Assembly (NCBI GenBank): GCA_950022655.1
Contig: OX465584.1
Location: 2,117,694-2,181,693, forward strand
Reading direction: 5' to 3'
From: Alentia gelatinosa
Taxonomy: Eukaryota; Annelida; Polychaeta; Phyllodocida; Polynoidae
DNA length: 64,000 bases
The position numbers and the translations under genes are program-made. Positions 22,713-32,561 of the stretch are shown here, piece after piece. Positions within the stretch are counted from its first letter, which is position 1. Each line of letters starts with the position of its first letter. The notes below the pieces were generated by a model. That model had not been told where the DNA came from. It did no database searches and was given only the letters and a program-made list of their open reading frames with translations.

Positions 22713-22753
22713 TATTCTACGGTTCTTATAAAACTTCTGACGTATGAACAAAG

Positions 22754-23422
22754 TAAAGTAGGACAGAGTGGGGTGTGGTGTAGGACAGAGTGGGGTGTGG
22801 TGTAGGACAAAGTGTGGTGTGGGTATGGGACAGAGTGGGGTGTGGGTGTAGGACATAGTGAGGTGTGGATGTAGGAGAGAGTGAGGTGTGGGTGTAGGAG
22901 AGATTGAGGTGTGGGCATAGGACAGAGTGAGGTGTGGGTGTAGGAGAGAGTGGGGTATGGGTGTAGGAGAGAGTGGGGTGTGGGTGTAGGACAGAGTGGG
23001 GTGTGGGTGTAGGACAGAGTGGGGTGTGGGTGTAGGATAGAGTGAGGTGTGGGTGTAGGACAGAGTGGGGTGTGGTGTAGGACAGAGTGGGGTGTGGGTG
23101 TAGGACATAGTGAGGTGTGGGTGTAGGACAGAGTGGGGTGTGGTGTAGGACAGAGTGGGGTGTGGGTGTAGGACAGAGTGAGGTGTGGGTGTAGGACAGA
23201 GTGGGGTGTGGGTGTAGGAGAGAGTGGGGTGTGGGTGTAGGACAGAGTAAGGTGTGGGTTTAGGACAGAGTGAGGTGTGGTGTAGGACAGAGTGGGGTGA
23301 GGGATTAGGACAGAGTGGGGTGTGGGTGTAGGACAGAGTGGGGTGAGGTGTAGGACAGAGTGAGGTGAGGGTTTAGGACAGAGTGGGGTGTGGGTTTAGG
23401 ACAGATTGGGGTGTGGGCAAAG
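22754..23422. repeat. 24-bp minisatellite, about 28 copies
   Basis: The unit is approximately TGTAGGACAGAGTGGGGTGT plus GGG, with 22-25 bp length variation. A remnant of the same unit (GTAGGACATAGTGGGGTGTA) reappears at about 30651-30670, after the LINE poly-A. Confidence 0.95.
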
Positions 23423-23666
23423 TGGGTGTCAGTCGTTTTTCGGATCATGGCGCTCGAGTGACAACACACGCTCCGGCTTGCTCCACTACACATAGCTTCT
23501 CCTGGCGTAAATATGACGTGGACATGAGAGTATTACCTTAATAAGGACACATGAGTGGTTCGGAATCTGAATGGACTACTTTATGAGGAATCTTCTTTGT
23601 GGATTATTCTACTTTTACGGTGTTTTTGCACTAGACCTGCGTTACGGCGTAGTACACTCAGTCAAC

Positions 23667-25217
23667 ATGGCGTGCGGTACCGCCAATCCCAAAGGTGAGC
23701 GAGTGAACTTTCTTGATAACGTCAGTGACTTCCCCGAATTATCTCGCTTTTCTGACTCAAAACCGGAACACTCTAACCCGGGAATTATTTCAACCCCAGA
23801 TTCCCTCACCTTAACCGATGTAATGGCTAAACTAAACCACATGTGCTCAAATACCCTCCAAAAATCTGATATGGTCAATATCACTGATTCGATAAAACGC
23901 TCTGTAGATCAAAGTATCGATACCCTACTCACAGACTTCAAAAGAAGAGAAGGCGAAGTTGAAGAAAGGTTTAGTAGAAACAAAGCTAACATTGCCGCTC
24001 TTGAACACAAAATAACAGATCTTGAATACAAAAATAAGAATCTTGAAAACAAATTGTTTTCTATCCAAAATGAGGAACCAAAACATGTAACATATGCAAA
24101 TACGGCCCGGGGCCCGAGTGCTCAATCTCATGGTGTGAACAACAATGACTATAAGTTGATATTGACTGGGGTGACCGAACACCCGAACGAGGACCTGCGA
24201 AAAATAATCTGGGAGCTGTGCTGTATAATGAATGTAAACCTGATCCCCGGAAATGTTGTGAGTGTCAAGAGGCTTGGGTATAACAATAACCGGCGTCCGG
24301 CACACCGTCCCATTGAATTGATTTGCAGTGACATTCCTTTAGTCTATGTAATCCTATTGAACAAAAGAGCCCTTTACACTAACCAGAGAACAAGCCGAAT
24401 CTGGGTCGACAAGCCTGAATCCAAAGAAACATGTGAAGCGAAGTATAAACTGCGAACCGCCGAAGGCGCCATCATAGACGGGTCGTTTATAAGTGTGGAC
24501 TTGCTGCGCACCAAGAGCGAGTCACCCGAGGGTAACTAACTCCTCATACCCAAGAATTTGATAGATCGGAATATTGCAAAGAAAGATGATAATGCCAACC
24601 CAACCCGGAATATCCAAGAACGGCTACAGGCCATAGCCGATGGAGATGATCAAATCAATTCAGCCATTCCACCCGGATCCAAACTAACCAACGCAGGTAT
24701 TGTGTTCAGTGGTTCTTCATGACGACTCTCGAATATGTCCAAATGCTCAATCGTTAAAAATATCCAAGGCAAGGTTTTCTACTTCACAACTCTCGAAAAA
24801 GCCTTCGTTTTCGAGAAGTGTCGGTACTTCCGTGAGGAAGTGATAGGCAAAGCCCTATTAGAGATCTAGGATCCCTTTAGCTGCAAAGCTATGGGAAAAC
24901 TGATAAAGCCCCCGGACGACAGCAAATGGGACGATGATAAACTTGACGTAATGAGAAGCCTTTTGAATGAGAAGTTCAATAACTCTCTAACTCTACAAGA
25001 TACACTCCTTGCTACCGGAAACTACGACCTAGTTGATGCAACAGAAGACAAGTTCTTGGGTGGAGGAGCCCGTCTAACCAATAAAATCTACGAGACTGGG
25101 ACGTATAGAGGGAACAACGCACTAGGCTAAATAGTCATGGCAGTCTGCGCCTTCCTCTGTGCTACCAAGACCCCTAGACTGATCGTCCCCACAAGTTTGC
25201 AAGCCATTGTCCAATAA
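23667..25217 (+). pseudogene. LINE ORF1: coiled coil plus NADAR domain, four in-frame stops
   Basis: One reading frame of about 517 codons runs from ATG 23667 to TAA 25215-25217, interrupted by TAA 24537, TGA 24720, TAG 24867 and TAA 25128. An in-frame ATG at 23571 is an alternative start. The first part (about residues 75-165) is heptad-rich (SRNKANIAALEHKITDLEYK), followed by an RRM-like ORF1p region (DYKLILTGVTEHPNEDLRKI...VVSVKRLGYN...RAL). This is the layout of nucleic-acid-chaperone ORF1 proteins of LINEs. The last 150 codons read as a NADAR domain (separate entry). Three of the stops would be undone by single T-to-C changes, fitting decay of methylated or deaminated sites. The final TAA overlaps the next ATG as TAATG. 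Confidence 0.8.
24723..25172 (+). other. NADAR (YbiA-like) domain in LINE ORF1
   Basis: In the ORF1 frame I read RLSNMSKCSIVKNIQGKVFYF, TTLEKAFVFEKCRYF, then (after TAG 24867) DPFSCKAMGKLIKPP, SKWDDDKLDVMRSLLNEKF, LLATGNYDLVDATEDKFLGG and TYRGNNALG, followed after TAA 25128 by IVMAVCAFL. This reproduces the NADAR order: the FSNF-like start, the Glu of the S/TxEkaf helix, the DP...K.lGR turn, WxxxrxdvM, LLaTGxxxLvEA, Dx(W)GxG, and GxNxLGxxLMxvR. The usual Trp after D is Leu here (DKFLGGG). NADAR proteins are glycosidases or binders acting on ADP-ribose/NAD-linked compounds; a role in the LINE is unknown. It may bind or process ADP-ribosylated host targets, which is inference. Confidence 0.75.
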
Positions 25218-25867
25218 TGATATTCGCTCTAGTCAGTGACTCTCATGTGAGAGGTTTCGACACCCATCTAAACAAGTCATTACAAGATTATTTGTGCTCA
25301 GTCGTCCACCCAGGCAGTCAAACGTGGGATATCATGGAGAATGTGGTCGAGTTACTGTCAGGAGATAATGACATCTCGACAATCTACATCATTGCAGGAA
25401 TTAATGATGTCTTATCGAAGTGCAAAGTTACCGGGAGAATAACCGCCTCAGTTCTAACACGAGCAGACCTGATCAAGGATAAAATCATGGCAGATTTTCA
25501 GTACATCCTATTTAAAGCCGAAGCTCTCCGTCCCGAGTGCAAAATCACCTTCTGTAGTACTTACACCGTATCACTTCTTCTTGCGAACCAGGGTCGCTCG
25601 TACCCAAAAATGATGGAGGATCAACAAAAAATCTACCAGACAGTTGTGAAGCTGAATAGGGAGATAGACCATTTGAATAAGTCAATGAATCTTCTGACCC
25701 CCCGTCTCGACCAACCCGTTCAGCCAAAAAACAAGGGCGGCTCGATCCCTCCCCACTACTACATGCTCAAGGACAGAATACATCCGACTGACCATGCGAT
25801 CGTGAAAATGGTCGCAGAACTGGAGAAAACCTTTCTAAAGAACCAGTCTAATGCCAATCATCTCTAA
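25217..25867 (+). CDS. SGNH/GDSL-type hydrolase ORF of the LINE
   Basis: An intact 216-aa frame. Block I is VSDSHVRG with the nucleophile Ser9, block III is GIND with Gly61 and Asn63, and block V is DRIH with Asp186 and His189, so the SGNH catalytic set is complete. A lysine/asparagine-rich C-terminus follows. Esterase-like domains of this kind are known in ORF1 proteins of CR1/L2-type LINEs, where they may act on lipids or esters or serve as RNP structural modules. Here it is a separate ORF whose ATG (25217-25219) overlaps the ORF1 stop TAA (25215-25217) as TAATG, so expression by termination-reinitiation is plausible. It is the only ORF of the element with no stop or frameshift. Confidence 0.85.
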   Translation: MIFALVSDSHVRGFDTHLNKSLQDYLCSVVHPGSQTWDIMENVVELLSGDNDISTIYIIAGINDVLSKCKVTGRITASVLTRADLIKDKIMADFQYILFKAEALRPECKITFCSTYTVSLLLANQGRSYPKMMEDQQKIYQTVVKLNREIDHLNKSMNLLTPRLDQPVQPKNKGGSIPPHYYMLKDRIHPTDHAIVKMVAELEKTFLKNQSNANHL

Positions 25868-25936
25868 CTTCAGATTGAGACCGTGTTAAAGGAATCTTTT
25901 GACCCGACATAAGTCATGAATTATTGTCCCTTGGAC

Positions 25937-26226
25937 GTTCCATACAGGACTCCTCGATTCAATTCAATCCAAATTGTTCATTTATGCATAATCTTCTACC
26001 TCTTTGAGTATTTGGTATACGTCTGAACGTTCCATACAGGACTCCAGAGACAGGTACTATGTTGCCACTTGTATTTTGTGAAGTTGCTACTTTCTCTGGC
26101 CGTTCCATACAGGACTCTATTGGCTGTGAACTGCTTCGGTTGGTTTTGGAGTTTACATCGATTCATTAACCAAGGATATCATGCTATGAATGGTACTATG
26201 TTACTGGATGTTCCATACAGGACTCC
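25937..26226 (+). repeat. Four copies of GTTCCATACAGGACTC in the LINE inter-ORF spacer
   Basis: The copies are at 25937-25953, 26029-26045, 26102-26117 and 26210-26226, all in the same orientation, with 92, 73 and 108 nt between starts. Sequences between copies do not align, so this is not a simple tandem duplication. The spacer lies between the SGNH ORF and ORF2. A conserved RNA element (protein binding, translation of ORF2) or an internal promoter component are possible roles. Confidence 0.9.
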
Positions 26227-26513
26227 ATTATCCCACACCTATTTGTATGCTTCTATATCATGCCTGAATCAAAACTGATTTATTTCTTAGTATGTAACAA
26301 GTGTAGCGGAGTTAGGTTTAAGATGTAGTAGCTTGTAGTGTATTCTTACTACTCCATTTCTCTATGGATGGTCGGTCAAGTCGACTCACTATTTTCTACA
26401 CTCCTTGGCCATGTGCTCACGAGTGTGTTATTCACTATGTGTTGTCATCTTTTTCGTTTAGTGGTACGTTGCAATAATGTGAACTGTAACATCAGACTAC
26501 TGATTTATATTTT

Positions 26514-29409
26514 ATGACACATTGCTCTGACCAAATTTGTGGGGAAAAGGGCTTCAAGATCTACCATCTTAATATCAGAAGTCTATTTAAAAACAAAGAT
26601 CTATTTGAACAATCGACCAGGGGATTCGATATAATGGGTATCTCAGAATCTCTTCTAAAACCCAGGCTACCGACTACTGCTATTGATGTTAAGGGATACT
26701 CATTTTTTCGCAAAGATAGAATATTGGGAAAGGGAGGGGGGGTAGGTGTTTATATCAGAAATGATTGGGCTGAGTATGCCTCACTGGTCCCTTCCATGAG
26801 TGTTATGGAAACCGGACTAGAGAGCATTGTTATCAAAATAGACCGACCTAATCGGAAGAAACTCCTTATTTGTAATATATACAGACCCCCGGGTTACAAT
26901 ATCGACTGTCTAATGAATTTTCTTGATGAGGTTTGCCTTTCTACCGTAAAGGGAAGAAGGGAATGTTGGTTTATAGGAGATATAAATCTTGATGGTTGCT
27001 TGTGAAGAGATCCTAGAAATAAGAGGTTGAATGATTTTTTACGATGCAACAATCTTAAAAGACTGATCACGACTATAACCCACCCGGGTATTGGCAATAG
27101 TTCCAGCATCGATGCGGTCATCATTTATGCCAAATTTATCAAAAACAGTGGTACTCTTGATGTAATCATGAATGACCACCTGATTGTGTTTGCTTGCAAG
27201 AAAAAAACGAGAGAAAGATTTCTAATAAAGAAAGTTTTATCTAGAAATTACAGGAAAGCTAAAAGTGATGTACATTCTTCTATGATCAGATGTTCGCTAG
27301 ATCTAACCGTTAGTGGAAACACTCTCTGGGAAAACCTTACTGCTTTATTTAAACAAAAAAGCCCCATTAACAGAAAAGATGGAATGTTTCATTGGGTTAC
27401 CCTGGATTACCCCAGCCATAAAAAAACAAATTAATGTAAAAAGATCTCTTGTGCGTATGCTATGTCATAGAATAAATGTAGGCACCGGTATAAATTTAGA
27501 ATGGGGACAAAGGAGATCTCTGCCTCTATACGATGGGCTAAGAGAGAGTATATCCTACTAAAGCTGAAGGAAAATGCTAATGACCCCAGGAGCTTTCGGA
27601 GGGAAATGAATACCCTGGTGAAACCAAATTGCGAAAAGACAGTTAAAAACTTAAAAGATAGTAAGGGAAAAACCCTCGATATCGGCGACTGTGCTAACTA
27701 TATTAATAACTACTTTAGCAATATTGGTCAGGAATTGAATAAACAGTTAGACTCTAGTATATACGTACAATGCGCTATTCATAATAACTTACTTGGTTTC
27801 AGGGTGATGAGATTTATATTCGCAGACTCGTGCTCGCCATCAAAACACATAAATCATCGGGTGTCTTTGCTGTAAAATGCACCTTTCTTAAAGAAACAGT
27901 GCTTGCTGAGTGCACCTTCCCATCTAGATGGAAGAAAGGAAGGATTGCCCCCCCCCCCCCTCCCAAAAAAGGGAAATCTGGAATTGGTGCAAAACTGGCG
28001 CCCCGTGTGTGTATTACCTGTCTTAGGGAAAGTTTTGGAAAAGGTGATTTATGACCTTGTCTATAAATACTTGGAGGATAATAATTTCTTCAGCATGGTT
28101 CAATATGGTTTTAGAAAACACAGAGGGATGGGTGGGGCAGTGTTCATGCTTAGTAAATGGTTATGTGAGTCGGTTGATCAGGGTGAAACATCTATTGTCG
28201 CTTATATAGACATCCGTAAAGCCTTCGATTGTATAGACCACAATATTCTTTTATACAAACTCTCGGAGGCCGGCCTTTGTTTAGATTTGTTGAAATGGTT
28301 TGAGAGTTATCTCTGTGATAGAAGTATTTACACTGAATATGGTGAATGTAAGTCCTCATGTAACGTTATCAATTGCAGTGTTCCTCAGGGGTCCATTTTA
28401 GGACCCCTTATTTTTATTATCTACATAAACGACATTCCTTCTGTTATTGACAAATGTAAAAATTCGAATTGATAGTAATCTTCGAATTGATAGTAATCTG
28501 TCTACCTATCTTCCGGTATTACATGGTGTGCCCCAAGGGAGTATACTTGGGCCACTTCTTTTTAACTGTTATATAAACAATATGATCTCTCCCGAATATA
28601 GCTGTTTGCATCTGGCTTACGCTGATGACCTTGTTTTGTATACCTCCGATGTTAAGCAGGTTAATTCTCTACACAGACTTAATTCAGATCTCTCACAACT
28701 AGAAAACTGGTGTGCAAGAAACAGCATGAAAATTAATGTAAACAAAACTAAATATTGTTATTTTGGCTCAACCTACAGATTGAATAAGATAAAGAATGAT
28801 TTAACTTATGGTGGATGGAAATGAATTACTCCGATATCACTTATATTCATATCTAGGTATTATGTTGGATGAAACACTAAGCTGGAAGAAATGTGTTTCA
28901 TGCACTATTAAAAAGGTTAATTTTCGACTGTTTAAACTCGCCAGAATCCGTAAATATATTAGTGCAGACACAGGTCTAAAAATTTATAATAGTTTAATTG
29001 CACCTATCTATGATTACCCGGGATATTTTCTGAATGGAGCTACAGCTAATATTAGAAACAAATTACAGTTAGTCAAAACAGGGGTTTGCGCATAGTGACT
29101 AGAACTCTGATAGGGGAAATGACTATAGATGAATTGCATAAAAAATGTAAAGTACAGAAGCTTGAAAACAGACGTATTTATTTCTGCAAAAAAATGGCTT
29201 TGAATATCGAAGAATCTACGGAACCGATTACACGTTCTCAGCATAAAAGAACCATTGTGCTAAAGCGACCAAAGACTTCTTTTTATAAACGTAGTCCCGT
29301 CTATTCGAATATGAGTCATTGGAATGATCTGCCAAAAGAAATACAAGATGGTAGTCTCGGTAACCTCAAGAAATTTGTGAAGGCGAAATACTATGTTCAG
29401 TATCGGTGA
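26514..29409 (+). pseudogene. LINE ORF2: APE-type endonuclease and reverse transcriptase, broken
   Basis: Endonuclease domain: HLNIRSL, GISES, GGGVGVYIR, NIYRPPG, GDINLD, then (after TGA 27003) the SSSIDAVII and NDHLIV blocks, giving N, E, D and H residues of the APE family. The frame then changes near 27395, 27530 and 27800. RT domain: SRWKKGRIAPPPPP, WRPVCVLPVLGKVLEKVI, YGFRKHRGMGGAVFML, VAYIDIRKAFDCIDH (motif A Asp), then VPQGSILGPLIFIIYINDI. A second, non-identical VPQGSILGPLLFNCYINN follows, then YADDLVLY (motif C) and a NVNKTKY thumb block. A C-terminal region ends NDLPKEIQDGSLGNLKKFVK. A poly-C run at 27949-27962 accompanies one frame change. Retrotransposition-incompetent. Confidence 0.85.
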
Positions 29410-29657
29410 AATTGTCTGCTAGGTTTGCCTAAATCAAGCACGCTATCACCTTTTCGAGAAACTGATGAATTCCAGTTATTGCATCCACTTCCATCACTTC
29501 ATAACAACATCAATCTCTCTGTAAATATACTTTTTTTCGAATGATCGTTTTCCTGATCGAATGTATGTAACTCGTCAATTTAATAATTGGCCTGAAAATC
29601 TGCAAAGCAGAGGCCTCTATTGTACCTCTTTACAGTACTAATAAAATTTTTTTTTTT

Positions 29658-30631
29658 AAAATCTCCAATCTGATCTAAATGATTTAGCGATTTGGTACCA
29701 CAGCAATAGGTTAACAATTGACACTGAAAAAACTGTTCTGGTCTATCATAACAATGTAAAAGCATTAAGGAAAATAACTAAACAGACATCCTTTTAGATA
29801 AGTCAGTTTTAAAATGTTCTAGTGGCATGAACTATTTGGGGGCCTTTTTTGATGAATCTCTGAACTTTATCCAAAATGCACGGAATTGTATTAAGAAGGT
29901 GAACGAAAAGGCTTATTTGTTTAAGAAAATATTTATTGGATGAGAAAGCGGCCATAAAAGTAGCCAAAACATGTATATTACCTGTATTTGACTATTGCTC
30001 ATTTCTTATTGACAGCACAATGGAATGTGAAAAGTCCAAAGTTGACAGAACTTTATTTCAAATCATGAGAACCTCCGTTAAAAAATGTCGTGATCAAGAC
30101 GGGAAAATGATTAATAACTTTGAGTTATGTGAAAAATTTAAGATACAGCCTCCCAAACATTGGCGTCTCTCCTTATCCCTCTCTCTAGTACAAAGTCTTA
30201 TCAGAACCAACATCTTATCAACAAAATCAGCGGCCCCCACAATGACCACAAGGACAATGCAGAAACTGAATTTTCTGATGCCGAAGCCTAAAACAGAAAA
30301 ATTCAGAAGATCCCCAATGTACAACACTTCAAAACACTGGAACATGCTCGATGCTGAGACTCAAACAACAACTTCAAAACGAACTTTTAAGCACAATATT
30401 AGGATAGAATTACGAGCTATTTTGTCAACTTAGATGTATATAGAGCCGAAATGTGTTGTGAACTGTGAAATCAGCGTCTGACACTGAACTGCATCGTTTA
30501 CTACCACTATTTCTCATTCTTTCTCATTATTGTACATATATCATTTTTGCCAGTTGTGTTGTCCAACATTCGCTTGGAAAAACAATGTTCACTCATTGAA
30601 ACGAATAAAGGATATTATGAAGAAAAAAAAA
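29658..30631 (+). mobile_element. Second, 5'-truncated LINE tail
   Basis: Directly after the first LINE's A/T-rich end, the sequence reads as the RT thumb of a related but different LINE (LNDLAIWYHSNRLTIDTEKT). It continues as a C-terminal frame (29936-30433) with ILPVFDYCSFLIDST and RRSPMYNTSKHWNML. The 3' UTR ends at AATAAAGG...(A)9 at 30623-30631. The same architecture as the first LINE's C-terminus is recognisable, but the sequences are diverged. It is 5' truncated with several stops before 29936. Confidence 0.75.
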
Positions 30632-30672
30632 GGAGATAGTGGGATGTTTTGTAGGACATAGTGGGGTGTAAT
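30632..30672. repeat. Minisatellite remnant 3' of the LINE pair
   Basis: GTAGGACATAGTGGGGTGTA preceded by GGGATGTTTT matches the 24-bp unit at 22754-23422. It is the far flank of the array interrupted by the LINEs. Confidence 0.75.
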
Positions 30673-31800
30673 TGTCATTGCAAAAAGTAAGGGAATATTT
30701 GATGTGATTAACTAATTGTTGAATATCTTTTTCTTCTTTAATGTTGGAGTTGAAAACTCTTCTGATGTGGAAAGAACGCATCTTTATCAGTGTGTCCCTA
30801 GGTCGAGGTTCGTCAAGTATTTACGGAGATACAGCCAAACATCTAAACACCAATAGACTCCACAACTTCCAGAAACAACAGAATAGATCTGGCGCAATAC
30901 ATCCTGCGGCAACGCCGCAACAACTCTGCTGGCTATTGGCTAGGTTAGGTACTTTCTCAGCAACTCAGCAAACTGTCTCACCAAACTGCCTCTGTATTCT
31001 AAACATGTTTTAGATCAAAATCTCATGGGATTCTGTACCTCTTAGGTATAATTGCCGCAAAAAATTGCCCGGAGGAAAGTTGTCTCAGGGGAATGGAACC
31101 CTGCAATGCAGACGAAGAAATTGTGTTCGAGTACAGAGTCTCAGCAGAATTTGTCTCAGACAAACAACCTGAGAGATACATGAATCCTATCGAGTGAATT
31201 CCACTTGAGACTGGGGGAAAGGTGCGAAGTACTCCTGTCTCGGGTACATTAATCTCTGTTTGTGAATCCTGCTTCAGACTAAATTACAGTTTGCCTTTTA
31301 CAAAATGGGAAAGTTCTCCTGTAAATTACAGGCAGAATTCGATTTGGGGTTCTTCAGTAATCAAGGTAATGTTCAGGTGAAGGTTTCTGATCAGCCTCCC
31401 CTACTTATAGAGAGTGACCTGACCTTGTGTCGTGAGTTTTATTGTCCATCGTATACAAAGTCCCCTTTGAGAATGTGTGGGCACTCAGTAAATCGCTACT
31501 CACTGTTTAGAACTGTCAGATACCACTGTCAATACCCATTTCAAATCCATTGTATACAAAATTCAAAACCATGTTACATGGATTTCAAATCCATTGCATA
31601 TGGAATTACACATGGTATTGTATACTGATAAAAAGCCCAAATGATATTCTCTCTAGTCAGTATTCCCTATGGAAAAGCGGCTCCGTGGTCTGCTGGGGTG
31701 GACAGCAATTACCAATCTGTTCACCCTCTTGTTCGCCTTGCCTCCTCGTGGTGCAGACCGGATATGCTTGCACGCAAGCATAACTAAAGCGACCGGGGTG
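30673..31800. other. Intergenic, no gene recognised
   Basis: No recognisable domain or repeat. The open frame at 31305-31628 has no identifiable feature. Confidence 0.4.
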
Positions 31801-31900
31801 AGGAGTTAGGTTAGTGGTAGAGAGCACTTGACTTTTAATCCTAAGGTTGTTGGACTTTGTTAATTTGAGCCCCACTGTAGCCACTTTTCTCCTTCATCCT
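31801..31900 (+). repeat. tRNA-Lys-derived SINE head
   Basis: The sequence reads GGTTAGTGGTAGAGAGCAC (A-box region), then TTGACTTTTAATCCTAAG, which has the CTTTTAA anticodon loop of tRNA-Lys(UUU), then AATTTGAGCCCCAC in the B-box position after an about 11-nt insertion. Imperfect stems and the insertion exclude a working tRNA. A tRNA-derived SINE or tRNA pseudogene is the best reading. Confidence 0.6.
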
Positions 31901-32561
31901 CAGCAGTGGTAGATTTACTGCTATATCAAAGGCCAATCCTTCTCATACCATGTCTATGTGGTGTGGGAAGTAAATGAACTCTCACCTCCGTAAATGTGTA
32001 TGAGTGAGATTTCTACCTAAATTCATTACATAGGTTCGATCACCACCCTCGTGGTTTAAAAAAACTTATGAGAACGTCTGGTTAGAAATTTTTTCCCAAC
32101 CACGGAGAATATACTCCAGCGGAACGGAACAAATTCAAACAACAAAGTCTGGTAAGAACCTTGAATGGTTGACGGGACGTTAGATCAAACAAAACAAACA
32201 AACAAAGACGGCTCTGTAAACTACTTGATGTTGATGCTGTAGTACACTTTCTGATGCTTGTGCATTACTAGGCGTCAATCCCTCGTGGTTTACGGTCACC
32301 TGTCCACAAAACCATCGATTGTTGTCGACAATATCTAGTAATGGACAATAGATAGTTCTGGGCAGACGATGGCAGTTGTGTATCGGAGAACAAAGACTTA
32401 AGGATTAACCCGATTCTTACAGTAAAGGCTCTTATGCTCACGACCCGCGTAGATCCCATGATGGGTAGCGGGGTGGGCTCAACTCTCGTGTCTAATTACA
32501 GACGGCGAGGTGTCCACAGGCTGGGAGTGTGCCGCCCCGGCGTCTACACGAGACGACTAAA
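31901..32561. other. SINE flank and intergenic sequence
   Basis: It may hold the SINE body. A TTTAAAAAAAC run sits near 32056 and an AACAAAACAAACAAACAAA run near 32190. No gene recognised. Confidence 0.4.

Larger units (their letters stand above)
23430..29657 (+). mobile_element. LINE (CR1/L2-like clade) with NADAR and SGNH accessory domains
   Basis: A nearly full-length non-LTR retrotransposon on the plus strand. It contains, in order, a leader from about 23430, ORF1 with coiled coil and NADAR domain (23667-25217, four in-frame stops), an SGNH hydrolase ORF (25217-25867, intact), a 640-nt spacer with four copies of a 16-nt motif, and an APE-type endonuclease/reverse transcriptase ORF2 (26514-29409, frameshifted). 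A 3' UTR ends in an A/T-rich tail near 29657. Presence of APE endonuclease and RT of the CR1/L2/Jockey group is clear. It lies between the 24-bp minisatellite and a minisatellite remnant, so it appears to have inserted in that array along with the LINE tail that follows it. Confidence 0.85.
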
